Source: Girardinichthys multiradiatus (lineage: Eukaryota > Chordata > Actinopteri > Cyprinodontiformes > Goodeidae). From it: a DNA stretch of 64,000 bases. The translations under genes were made by a program, and so were the position numbers. Shown piece by piece: positions 44,786 through 56,265 of the stretch. The notes beneath the pieces were generated by a model. The model worked only from the letters and a program-made list of their open reading frames with translations, did not search any database and had not been told where the DNA came from. The stretch's first letter is position 1, and each line of letters opens with the position of its first letter. The stretch lies in the NCBI RefSeq assembly GCF_021462225.1, contig NC_061797.1, positions 40,140,147 to 40,204,146 of the forward strand. Direction: 5' to 3'.

Positions 44786-45272
44786 TGCCATCTGAATGTT
44801 GCAGCTGAACTTGAGACTCACCTAACCAGCCAATGTTAATGTCATTGTCCGTTTTTGATGAGTCTGTACCAATTGTAGCCTTGGTTTCCCGTTCTTAGGC
44901 TACAGAAGTGAAAAACGATGAGGCCTTCTGTTGCTGTAGTCCATCTGCTTCAAGGTTTGATATGGTCATAGACATGGTCTTCTGCATACCTTTGTTGGAT
45001 TATTGTTGCCTTTCTAATATTTAGAGCAAGATTGCTGCTTACTGAGTGTTTCCTCTTTTTTTACACATTCTCAGGAAATCCCAGTAGATAAATAGTTTAT
45101 TAAATATTCAGACAAACCTCTCTTGCATTAACAAACATGCTAACTTCAAACTCACTTGAATCCCCTTTCTTCCTCTTTCTGATACTTGGTTTGATCATCG
45201 GCAGGATCAGTCTCGATACCTAAAAGCTGCCATGTGGTTTACAGGTGTATCTAATAAAGCGGGCAGTGAGTG
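44786..45272 (-). mobile_element. Tc1-like family E remnant
   Basis: The right end 'caggtgtatctaataaagcg' followed by 'ggcagtgagtg' is the terminal repeat of a widespread fish Tc1 element. On the plus strand, leftward, come 'aatcccctttcttcctcttt' (complement of the transposase start), 'gaaatcccagtagataaata' (HTH part), 'gttgcctttctaatatt', 'gtagtccatctgcttcaagg' and 'cctgccatctgaatgttgca'. So the minus strand carries a worn N-terminal half of the transposase, with several internal deletions. The catalytic half and left terminal repeat are missing. Confidence 0.75.
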
Positions 45273-45388
45273 CACATGCCTAACAACTGTGGATGGAGTT
45301 TGGGGTGTTACTGTCGGTATCAAGCCCAACCAGTGGGAGGCAGCACAGACTGGAGGATAATAGGATTAGAACTTCATGCACATATATG

Positions 45389-45420
45389 GACACACACACA
45401 CACAAACACACACAGAAACA

Positions 45421-45452
<32 letters not shown>
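45389..45452. repeat. (CA)n microsatellite, interrupted
   Basis: About 64 bp of CA units with a few AA and GA interruptions, ending in an uninterrupted stretch of about 27 bp. Confidence 0.95.
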
Positions 45453-45454
<2 letters not shown>

Positions 45455-45750
45455 CTCTTGTTTTGCTATATGTAGTGAGGACCATGTGTTGACTCCCATT
45501 GACTTCCATTGATTTTCAGTCATTTTCAACCCTTTCTATGCCCTAACCCTGACAATAACCCTAAACCTAACTATTACCAGTGCTTACCTAACCCTAACCT
45601 TAACCTAAACTCAATTCACACCTTAGTCCTAAACCTAACTGTTAGCAAAATAGGTCGTGAGGACCAGCAAAATGTCCTCACTTTGGTACAAACTGTCCTC
45701 AATTAGATGGTGAAATCACACACACACACACATACACACACATGCACAGA
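45453..45750. repeat. CCCTAA-rich interspersed repeat with a second CA array
   Basis: It contains many degenerate 'cctaaccct' and 'cctaaccttaa' words, bracketed by 'tagtgaggaccatgtg' on the left and 'gtgaggaccagcaaaatgtc' then 'gtcctcaattagatgg' on the right, followed by a CA array (45718-45742). The pattern matches a short repeat common in fish genomes. It resembles telomeric DNA but is too irregular to be a telomere. Confidence 0.7.
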
Positions 45751-47259
45751 CCCTTGCATGCAAGTTTAAGAGAGAGAATGAATCATTCAAGTAGTTAAAG
45801 ATGAGTGTATCACACATCTGGGGTGCAGCCCCAAATGGCCGGTGGCAGAACAGAGTGAGCTAGGACTAGTGGCCTGAGAATCAGCTACATGTGGCATGCC
45901 AAGTGGAGTGCAGACCGCATTCAGTTTGTGCCTGTAATCCTCTTCCTGAGAGAAACGTTTGGTTATGTTTAAAGACACTGTTGTCCCACATTTTACTTCT
46001 AATTACAACATAGCTGAGGCTCGGCTGCAGCCAGCGTAACTTTTGTTTTTGATGTTGTTCCTGTTAGTTGACATTGCGTACCCCTCCCAGACTGCACACA
46101 CTCAGAGTGGTTCACACACTAACTATCAAGTCATTTTACACCACTGCACATGCCCGCACATAGGATTGTGCATGATGTGTTTAGGGACCCTTAAAGCCAC
46201 ACACATTAACTAGTGGCAGGTTCAACACTCAAACTCATACACAAAAAGAAAAAAACCACACGTCCGTCCACAAAGTGGTCAACATAGTTGAGTGGTAACC
46301 ATCTCCAAGCTTGATATAGACACACTAATCTGTTGGGTGCCTGTAGGAGATTAATGGGAACCACACCGAAAACTAAATAAAACCCCAAAACCCTGTGTAG
46401 ACATTTTGGTGGACCAAATATCACAGGTTGTAGAAGAGATATTCAGTGTGGCGTAAGGGTGGGTGAGTCAGTTATATACCACATCAGAAATAGTTTAGTG
46501 TGATAATTTGAGAAAATTAAACAGCTAAGAATGGAGCAAAACACAATCTTTAAAGGAAAGCCCTGCCTTATCTATAAAACAGACCCTTTGACCTTGAGAA
46601 CTTTAACTCACTTAATGCTCAAAACCAACAACACAAACATTAAAAACTGTGTCGCTTTTTGAAGATAATATGGGCTATTTCAAAGAGCTCTGTATTAGAT
46701 ATACACATACAAAGAACAACAAATGGATATCCTAGTGATGCAGACCCCTCGAAGGACCAAAGCAGCTGTGAGTTCATCTAAATGTAAGCTGTATTGTGTG
46801 CACCATCATTTCTTAGCCTGTAATTTAATGTTTGTAATTAAAAACGCCTGTGCTGTCTCACACAACGAGTAATTTGACTGAATCAACGCCTTTAAATCAA
46901 GAGCTCCCTTCTGTGACAGACTTGTGTCTCCCGAAGGAATCTGCCTTTCCAAACCACAGTCTGCGATCCCCACGTTGTTTTCACTCCTAATCACACGCTT
47001 TATCTCCAATTGCTGACTAATTACCAAGAGTTAGGGCTTATGGAACGGGGCCCAAAAAACTGCAATGTGATGTTTTTGTGGCTCAGCCTTTTTGGATTGG
47101 TCTTCTCCAACATTTTTGTTTTATTGTCTGTCAAATGTGTGAAACTGGGGTTAGATGTGAGATAGGTCAACATAGGGTCAGCTGTTTGTGTCTTCTTCTT
47201 GGCAAATATTTCTTACAATTTACAGGCATTTAGAGACTGTGTGAATACATACATATCAG
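45751..47259. other. No recognised feature
   Basis: No gene, RNA or repeat family recognised. Confidence 0.4.
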
Positions 47260-48230
47260 CTGAAGGCTGATCCAAAATGCTGCAGCAAGAGTTCTGATCA
47301 AAATTAAAAAGAGAGATCATATTTCTCCTATTTTAGCTTCCCTTCATTGGCTTCCTGTTAAATTTACAACAGAATTAAAAATTCTCCTCCTCACATATAA
47401 AGCCCTTAATGATCTAGCTCCATCATACATCAAAGATCTGATTGTTCCATATATTCCCAACAGAGCACTTCGTTCTCAGACTGCAGGTTTACTGGTGGTT
47501 CCTAGAGTCTCTAGAAGTAGAATGGGAGGCAGATCCTTTAGTTATCGGGCTCCTCTCCTGTGGAACGAGCTCCCAGTTTCAGTCAATGAGGCAGACACCC
47601 TGTCTACTTTTAAGGCTGGGCTTAAAACTTTCCTTTATAGTTTATAGTTAGATTGGTTTAGGTTATCCTGAGCTCCAAAATGGTTTAGGTTATCCTGAGC
47701 TCTGAGATGGAGCCTCCAAAGGAGCTACAACCATTAACGTTTCACTTTTCTTTCCCATAGAAAGTACTACTGGATACGCGGTTCTGTGTTCTTTTTGTGT
47801 CTCTGCTCGGTTCTCTCAAACCCTCAGTCTGTTGCGGCAGATGGCTGCTCACACTGGGTCTGGTTCTGTTGGAGGTTTCTTCCTGTTAAAAGAGAGTTTT
47901 CCTTTCCAGTGTACATGCATGCTCAGTATGAGGGATTGCTGAAAATTCAATGCAAGCAACTGTCCACTGTCTCTACATGCTCATCCAGGAGGAATGAATG
48001 CTGCAAGTCACTGACTTGATGCAATCTGCAGAATTTCCTTAGATAGAAAACTTTTAACCAATTTGAATAATAAACTGAACCTGACTGCACTGTTTGATAC
48101 TAAGAATTAATTGGAATGTATGTACCTGACTTGAAATCTTTATGATTCCATTGAATTGACTTTGTAAATTGTCTTGAGACGACGTGTGTGGTGAATTGGC
48201 GCTATATAAATAAAACTGAATTGAACTGAT
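47260..48230 (+). mobile_element. 5'-truncated L2-clade LINE
   Basis: The 3' part of an L2/Maui-like retrotransposon: the end of the reverse-transcriptase reading frame, then a 3' untranslated region with 'ctctacatgctcatccagga', 'gacttgatgcaatctgcaga' and 'ttagatagaaaacttttaac', closing with 'gcgctatataaataaaactg' and a short GAATT-type repeat tail. A 22-bp 'tggtttaggttatcctgagc' block is duplicated in tandem near 47653-47702. Confidence 0.88.
47267..47647 (+). pseudogene. L2 LINE reverse-transcriptase C-terminal fragment, frame still open
   Basis: A 126-codon frame with no start Met, in phase from LIQNAAARVLIKIKKRDHIS to the natural stop TAG at 47645-47647. It contains LHWLPV near codon 27, LLTYKALN near 45, RSQTAGLLVVPRVSRSR near 77 and WNELPVS near 104. 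This is the conserved C-terminal region after the reverse-transcriptase domain of L2-clade LINEs. The endonuclease and RT catalytic domains are absent through 5' truncation, so it is dead. The undamaged frame suggests a fairly recent insertion compared with the family A debris around it. It is not a host gene. Confidence 0.85.
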
Positions 48231-48259
48231 TAAAGTCGGCTGTTTTTAATTATTTACAT

Positions 48260-49107
48260 TCACCTATCTGGCAGGCCAGGCAAGGACCACATTAATCAAA
48301 GAAACAGCCAATAGGGCAAGAGTAACTCTGGAGGAGTAACAGAGATTCACAGCAAAGGTGGGGAACACAACGACCAATACTCAGGCTACACATTACCCTA
48401 ATTGCTGGTAATTATTTAGGAATGAGCATAGGTAGTAGAGCTGGAAAGAGTTTATGGGATTGATGGAGCTAAATACAAGAGAGTTCTTGGAAAAAAACTT
48501 TTAGAGGCTGCAAAAGACTTGAGAGTGAGAAGTAGGTTAACTTTCCAGCAGGCAGCAACCCTAAACATACAGCCAGAGCTACAATGGAAAGGTATAGATC
48601 AAAGTACATTCATGTGTTTGTCAAAGTTCAGACCTCAGTCCAATAAAGGAATCAGAATCAGAATCAGAATCAGAAAAGCTTTATTGCCAAGTACGTTTTT
48701 GGACATACAAGGAATTTGTTTTGGCGTAGTCGGTGCAATACAATACAAATTAAACAGTATAAACATATCTACAATATAATATAAATATATGTGCACAGTT
48801 TTAAGTGAGTGAGAGTAAGTATAGAGCAGTATAAGATGCAAGAGCGGTACAACAGTGTCTGTGGAAATACTCGAAAATGGATGTTCAGTGTTGCTCTCCA
48901 TCCAAAAAATTCAATCTATAGAGTTGGTAAAAGATACCCTAAAAGGCAGCTTTAAAAGGTGTCAGCTGTGAAATACGATTGAGCAAATACTTTGCACAGT
49001 GGGTCTGAGTACATGCAGTATGCCCATCACACTTTGCAGAAATACATTGAAGTTTGAGGTTGCATTTAAAAAAAAGCTTAAGGGGTGCAAATACTTTTAA
49101 GGCACTC
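48260..49107 (+). mobile_element. Tc1-like family A remnant, split by a LINE-type insertion
   Basis: Plus-strand transposase words: 'ggccaggcaaggaccacatt' and 'ggagatccacagct'-like sequence near 48335-48350. At 48465-48640 come 'gatggagctaaatac', 'gaggctgcaaaagacttgag', 'ctttccagcaggcagcaacc' and 'aaacatacagccagagctac'. The element is interrupted at about 48650 and resumes at about 48889 with 'ctctccatcc'. It ends 'aatacttttaaggcactc' followed by TA (49108-49109). The frame is broken throughout. Confidence 0.82.
48650..48888. mobile_element. LINE-type 3' end with (AGAATC)n tail, inserted in a Tc1 remnant
   Basis: Four AGAATC-like units, 'aaagctttattgccaagtac' and 'ggacatacaaggaatttgtt' are words of a common fish retroelement 3' region in reverse orientation. 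The tail unit lies at the left, suggesting a minus-strand insertion. Both sides are contiguous Tc1 sequence. Confidence 0.65.
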
Positions 49108-52100
49108 TACATGCATGGCAATCCAAAAATGTTGTCCAAAACAAAATGTTGACCAAACAAAACCTTCAAAATAATTAAAAATCACCACAATTTAGTATGA
49201 AACAGGTATCGGCGAGACTAAATGTGCGAATCATGTGTACAGTAGAGTGTTTTTACTCTTTCCTTTTCTGTTGTAATGGTAAGGAGAAACATCTCAGTTC
49301 GTTCTTTCATCTTCTATGAAAGAATGAACTGATTCAGCTAAAATTTTATAACAAAGTGACACATATTTGATTGGCATCATTAATCACACTTTTCCTTTTG
49401 TGATCTCAAGTGCAATGGAAGAAGCAGTGTGATGGCGCGAAATGTCTGCGTTGAAATGTGTGCGGAACACCTGAGGTGACTGACTCATATAGAGACACTG
49501 TGCGGTGTGACATGTACGATTCACCAGAGAGAGGGACAGAAAAAAGAGAGTGCCTCTTAATGCCTCTGTTCACGATAAAGCAGTGAATTAAGGAGACAGG
49601 GTGTGTCATCTCATTCTCTGCTTCTTTTATCATAATCTCCCCCACTATGTTCAGAGAAAAGCTCACTGGAGGCCATCAGAGCAGAACCACTGCCTGGGAC
49701 ATCACACAGAGATCTACCTATGGCCTATTTTAACAATTCACAATGCATTCGGCTTATGGATTAACATCCACCGTCTTAAAGCTGGAGAACTGCAAATGAA
49801 ATCGGCAGTAGAAATAGATGGTCGCCTGCAGAAATATTCCTTTACTTATTTGGAATATATTTTCGTCATAATCATGACCCAAAAGTCAAAAGGGTTGAGT
49901 CAAGCTATGATTACAAAAGACCTACAGCAGATATAAATACACCGATTGACAAATGCAGAAAGCATGACTAAAAAGCTAAAAAGATAAATACAGTAAAAAA
50001 GAAATAATAAAACTGCATAAATTAACCAATTAACTGTTATACAGTTATAAACTGAATAATAATTTGTTTTCCAATTTAAATTGTTAGGAAAGTGTTATTA
50101 GACTCTGTGTCGAGGTTGTCTTTATTTTATTTCTTTTATCTTTTCTTATTAAACTAAAAAGAAGTCATTTCTTGTTTAGTAGTCCAGGTTGCATGAGTTT
50201 AGTCTTTGCAACTGGCTCTTTGGTAGACATAACAGTAAACAGTAGTCACTTTGATCCATTTTCTGGTTGAAAACATTAACCAGTATGTTGGATCAAACCT
50301 ATAACCCAATCCTTCTGTGTTAAATCAACCTGGATCTGGATCGCTTCAAATTTAACCCTGAGCTGTGCTGGCCAAAATACCTAAATTGGGTTGGTTTTAC
50401 CACAGTTGTTTTTTAAAGTATAGCTGGATATTATATATGGGTTTGTTTTGTACTGAAGGATGCTGTATTTTTGATTATAGGTGACATAATTGATACAGTC
50501 AGAAAGTGGGTCTCACAGTGAACCACATAGATCCAACGTGCTGTTTTTCCCATTTGTTTTTTGTTCTTTGTGAGTGGTCTTATCAGTGCGTAGAGCCTGA
50601 CACTTGGCCACCATCCATTACAGCAAAATTGTTGCTGGCTTTTACGATAATTATATTTCTGCTGCTTTGATTCCAGTCCGAAGTAATAAAACACTTCTAA
50701 CCCAAACCCCAAAATCTATCCACAACTACAATTAAAGTTAAAAGTGCAGTTGTTTTACGATAAGAGCTGCAGGGTTTGCAGCCACCAAGCCCTGCGCCAC
50801 CTGCTTCTGATTGGCTAGTGGCATGTTATTTTCCCTCACACATAACCCAGCATGCACTAGGGTTTATTTATTAGGAATTTTTAAAAAAAGGAGTCACTAA
50901 TCTGTGTTCAGTTCAGACAGCGGGCTCCCCCTATACACTTGCACACACACACATACACATCTGTGCACCAGCTGAGCAGGGAGCAGTCCCTCTGTTAGAT
51001 TTTCACAAATCAAAGAGCCTGGAGTGCTTTGGCACTGTTGGGGTAGTCATTTTTTATTTTTTTTTTTACAAAAGACAAACAAGCTAAGAGCTTGGGATGT
51101 GGTCCAAAGCTGCCTTTGACACAGTGTTGAAATGAGAAGTTGGCTCTGTGACACACAGTATGATCTGCATGTGTGAAAAAGCTGTGGCATACTCTTTTTT
51201 TAAATGTTGACAATTGTCCATGGCCTATTGGGAGACACCCTACATTCTTTACTTTATGGGATCATTTTTAGAGTTGGTTAGTGACTACACACTACATTTT
51301 GATGGACATTGTGGGTCAGAAACCCATGGAAAATATTACTTCTCCTGGGTAGAAAGCAAGTGGTACTTCTGTTTTGTATGTTAAACAGATTTCAGAAGTC
51401 AGGATGTTTCCCGTTGACATCACCCAAACATCAATAACTACACAAATAGAGTGCAGAGGGAGATGACGACTTGACATGCACTTTAAATGACTCCCCAATT
51501 GTCAGAAGCCCTCTGAGAAAGCTCCGAAACATGTAATCATTAACTTATTGTGCTTAAGCAGTTGAATTAATCACTGATGGTGGTAACAGCGAAAGTTAGG
51601 ATGCGAAAATGGATGATGAAGATGAAGGCCTTCCTGTGCCTCTTAAAATGATCTTGAAAGCCATTATAAACAACACACAGAAACAAATCACAGACATTCA
51701 ATATGTGCACCGCAACACAATACAAAGTTTCAGCAAATGGAAACAAGACCCATTTCGGATCAAAGCATCTAATAACTGCTGAATAACCAGAAGCTGTTTT
51801 TAGTTTTGGGCCAAACCAAACAGATATGCAAACACATGTGGCACAAAAACATTTTCAATACTCGCATGAAGAATTATTGCAACATTTCATCTAATCTGGG
51901 TGTGCCCCCTTTGTAACTCTGTGGTGCTGCCATCGAGCATCCCAGTCCGTACAGTAATGGCTAACCGCCTTGAAAAATGACTCACCCACATGTTGTTAAA
52001 AGATTTGTACTGGCAAATGCAAACAGTTAATTTATTTTGCAGCAATTATGTCTATTTTTCAGGAAATTCATTTGGGGTCCTTATGAATTTCACCCTGCCA

Positions 52101-53984
52101 TTGAGCTGGACTGTCATCAGGTGAGAAAGGTAATTTCTCAAACTGTGTGCAAGCTGTAAAATCCAAAATAAGTTTTCGACTAACCTTTAAGAAGAAAAGT
52201 CCTCGGGCTTTACTATAAACCAGGACGTTTGTCAATTGAATGTGTAGTAATTAAAAATGACGCTGCTGCAGAGAGAACACTGTATACAGGAGGATGGGTG
52301 TGATTTAAACCCTTCAACTAGCGCTAAATGTACCTGTCACCATCAGCACGCTCCATAACGTCAACTAATGTAGAAATGAGGAAAAATGTGCACGGATAAA
52401 TAAACTCCCTTCAGCCTACATGTCAGTGGTCACACTGGTGGGTTTGGGTACGCTTTGGGCTGTCAAATAAATACTTGATCTCTTGTCAAACTTAAACCCA
52501 CCTCATATTCATCAGTCTCACATGCATTACTAACAAATAGTTTAAATAATGCAATGTATGTTTATAGTTATTGAAAATAAAGTACATAAACCCAGCAATG
52601 ACTTCAAAAAAACCTAACAGCTTTTTTACCCTTCAAGTACCACCAGTATATTGCATGTCCTTCCAGCAGCAACTGCTGTCGTATGCAGACCGCATGTGCC
52701 ACTTCTTCAGAGAGCGGTCAAACAAGGAGACCTAAACCGGGTAACACTGACTCAAGGGGAAAACATGCACATTAAAGACCAGAAAAGCCCTAATAAAAAG
52801 TCCTTAATGTAAAACAGTCCCCATCAAAGAGATTTTTCTCAGTTCTTATTGAACTCTTACATATCATATTAATGCCATATCAGCCAGTGCCGGCTCTGGA
52901 TTTGTTTGATGTGCAGGGCTCCTTTAACTCAAGGATAATAGGAGTGGTAATGAGAGGAGTTGCCACTTTATAAACAGTGTCAAGAGCAGGTGGGAGGAGG
53001 GGTCACACCGCACCACTGAGCCCACCTCAGTTGGACCTATTCAGAGAGACTTACCCCCTCAGATTGGCGAGTGTTTTGACAGATCAGCATATTTTGAACA
53101 GACTTCTTTGTGAAAAGTTAAGTCCGGTTGGAGTGATCATGTCATGCTGAACAAATGTGAGATTAATCCACAGCAGGCCAGCGAATCACAGGCCACAGGC
53201 TTCTCCAGAGAAACAGGTCACGTCTTCCTCTACAAAAGACTTTCCCTCCTGATGGAGTCAAGGACGAACTCAGAGACTGTATGCTTCCTTATAGAGTTTT
53301 ATGACGTCTTTCAACCTTACAGTGTGCGTGAGATTTAAACAGGGGCTCTTTTGTATGTCAAAACCTCATTTTAATGGGTTTCTTATAAAAGTGCTCAGTG
53401 ATCATGGTTTTCAAATCACAGCAACAGCAAAGCGCTTCCTCATTTTCGTGTCTGGAAGTGATCCCAGGCAAAGAGGTGTACCACATCTAATGCTAAGGCT
53501 CCACGCTGTGTCTGTTCGCGAACCAAAGGGCTCGTTCCTTTGGGGCTTTATGATCATTTATTGAGGCTTAATCAGTGGCCATTGAAGGGTGGGTGCTCTT
53601 CGTGTACATTTTCACAAAACCAACTATGCACTTTAAGCCCCAGCTATGGAGCTGAAAATGTTCAATCTCAGGATTGCTTTCGGTGTTGCTAAAATTATCT
53701 TATTTTATTTTTTGAATAGGTGATGGAAATTTTGTTTCGCAGGGAACAGGAACTACTCAGTTTTTACAACTCTGAGATGAACTGACTCAAACAAAGGTGC
53801 TTGGACATAACTTTGGCTGATGCACAGGAAACGTAGGAGAGTAAAAAATGTAAAAATTCAAAGTAACATACAGGAAATAGGAAAGGAATAAGGAACAATT
53901 TGCAATGGAAAAGTAAATATGGTAATTCAAAGGAAACTATAACTGACAGTTATTAATAATAAATAAATTTGTAATAAATAAAAT
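49108..53984. other. Long stretch without recognised gene
   Basis: No gene, RNA gene or clear transposon. A CAGTGCCGGCTCTGG at about 52886 resembles a hAT end but no partner was found. Poly-T near 51050-51066. Confidence 0.4.
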
Positions 53985-54134
53985 AAAGAAATGTATCCTT
54001 TTACTTCTGCTTCATATTTATGTGCTACTTTGCATTAGTCTCTCACATAAAATCCAAATAAAATACACTGAAATTGGAGGTATAGAAAAAGTGAAAAAAG
54101 TTCAAGGTGTGTTAACATTTTTGAAAGGCACTAC
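53985..54134. mobile_element. Tc1-like family A solo terminal repeat
   Basis: 'tgtgctactttgcattagtc', 'cacataaaatccaaataaaa' and 'gaaaaagttcaaggtgt'-like words close with 'ttgaaaggcactac', the outer end of family A. No internal part remains beside it. Confidence 0.7.
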
Positions 54135-55704
54135 AGCCTTAAAAACTAAACTAACAGAACCTTTCCAGACACATGCCAACCTTTCCTCTAATGTTGGAAA
54201 TGGCCATCACTATTTCAATCTCTATTGTCAGCTCATCATCTTTTAGTAGGTTTAAACTTTTGCTTTTGAAGAATCACAAGACTTTTATGGCACAAGCAGA
54301 CATTAAAGACTAGAAAGTCCTCAACAATACAGCCACGTATGAGGTTTAATTGTCCTTGTTACAATTGTAGAGCCATGTTTTGCTGTTGACATTAACAGGC
54401 CACAAGGTCTGAGGCCCATAGGTGCCCAGGCGCTGCAAAGAGACTCTGTAGGAGTGATGTGGGGTCTTAAAAAAACAACAAAGGACAAAAGTGGTGGCAG
54501 GAAAGAAAAGAAAATCTTGAACTAAGGGAAGACATAACTGTTTGGAAGATTTTAACACACAAGATAAATAATACATTTCAGCTTTAGATCCAGCTATTAC
54601 TGCCTGCAAAGAAATCTTTGATGTTAATTGAAACCACTGGACAGCAATCTGCTTTATAGTACTGACAAATAACAGCTTCCTAGGGCTTAGCATTAGAGGT
54701 TAGCGAGCAGAGGAGGCACATACTTGTTCCATATGGTCATTCAGTATAGATGGTCCTGGGTCTCGGCTGTGGTGATTGTAAAAAGCTGTTTAAAATTCCT
54801 TGCATTACCTTCTCCGGAGATCCTGCAGGACAACTATTTGTTTCCTCTCTTTCATAGTGTAACTATAATTTGATAAAACTGTGGTTTCAAAAGGTAGCTC
54901 AATTGAAACCCGTGCATCTGAAACATATTTTACACAAAGATGCATCTCTTTTGTCTTTTTGAGTTTTTGGAAGATACAGTAGTTTAGAAGATGATTGCTG
55001 GACTTTGGTTGCAATACAGACACAACAAAATGGTCTCTATCTCCCCAGGAAATACCACTTTCTAAATCGGGGTTGTTTTCTTATTATCCTTTTTTCTTCC
55101 AGTGACTTTTTATGCGCTCATTATATCGTGAAAGAGAAGCCTTGTCAAAGTGTCATCCAGGGCTGATGCAATGCACATTAACAGGAAACATGTCTCCATT
55201 CTGAGCACCAACACATTAGCCAGATCCATTCATAGGACATTTTGATGATAGAAGAAGTTCAAAGTAGTTCTTCCTCCCCTCTTTCACCCCAGACGAAACC
55301 ACATCAGAGAAGGTACAGAGGTGACCTCGTGTGATGCCAGACCCAGCAGGTCAGACATAAGAGCGGAGGTGCCTACATTAGACCATGATTCACTGTTCAG
55401 CAAATGACAGGCGCTGTTGAAGAAGGTAATTGGCTTGTCTTACTGTAAAGAGCCTACACATTATGATTGGTCACAGAGCCTCAAACACAAGCATCAAACA
55501 CAAAAATGGAAAGAAGTTTTTCCTCCTCAGCGCGCTCCCCATCATGATGACTGACAGTGAGAACATTTGAATATGAGTTTCACTCATTCCCTGTGGGAAC
55601 AAACTTTAATGGTGGACAGAGTGTGTGAACTGAAGAGAGTAAAAAGGGATTTTAACATCACCAGCACAAAGATGTGGGAGTTTAAATGTGCAGATGAGGC
55701 TCAA
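54135..55704. other. No recognised feature
   Basis: No gene, RNA or known repeat recognised. Confidence 0.4.
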
Positions 55705-56265
55705 TCCAAACACAAAAGTAATCAATCCCCTTGATGTTTTTCACATTTTTTCACATTAAATACACAAGCTGCTATGAATTGCAATTGTGAAGCTGAACAA
55801 AATATTAAATGATTTTTCTTTTAATTTACAAATACATTTTTTTAAAGAGGGGTCCATTTATGCTCAGCCTGCTCTACTCTGATAGCCCTAAATAACATTG
55901 AGCAGAACCAGCTGTTTTCAGAAGTGACATGATAACTGAATATTGTTTATCTGTGTTTAATTTATTCAAAAAACTGCTCCTCTGTCATGGCCTCAGAGGT
56001 TTGTTAGAGAACATTAGTGAATAACCAGTGTCATCAAAACCGAGAAAGACACCAGACAGAACGGAGAAAAGCAGTAGAGAAGTTTAAAGTAGAGTTAGGC
56101 TACAAAACAACATAAAAAAGCTGAATATCTCATGGAGCACTGTTCAATCAATCATCCAACAAGGCAAAAAAGGCAGTTGGTACAACTACAACCTTACAAA
56201 CACGTGAGAGACCAGGCAAACTCCATGTTAGCCAGAGAACAACAATAAACTTCAGGATCACTTAA
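55705..56265 (+). mobile_element. Tc1-like family A remnant, 5' half
   Basis: The worn left end ('cacaaaagtaatcaatcccc') is followed by 'cctcagaggtttgttagaga', 'acattagtgaataaccagtg', 'cagtagagaagtttaaagta', 'gttaggctacaaaacaacat' and 'ggagcactgttcaatcaatc'. These are the 5' region and N-terminal helix-turn-helix coding part. The catalytic half is missing and there are stops in frame. Confidence 0.8.

Noticed and set aside
45520..45660. Interstitial telomere
   Set aside because: CCCTAA words are irregular and embedded in a known type of interspersed repeat, with no head-to-tail TTAGGG array.
48650..48675. CRISPR-like short direct repeats
   Set aside because: The six-base AGAATC units are contiguous with no spacers. 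They are a retroelement tail.
52886..52960. hAT end CAGTGCCGGCTCTGG
   Set aside because: Only one end is visible and no complementary end or target duplication was found within a few kb.
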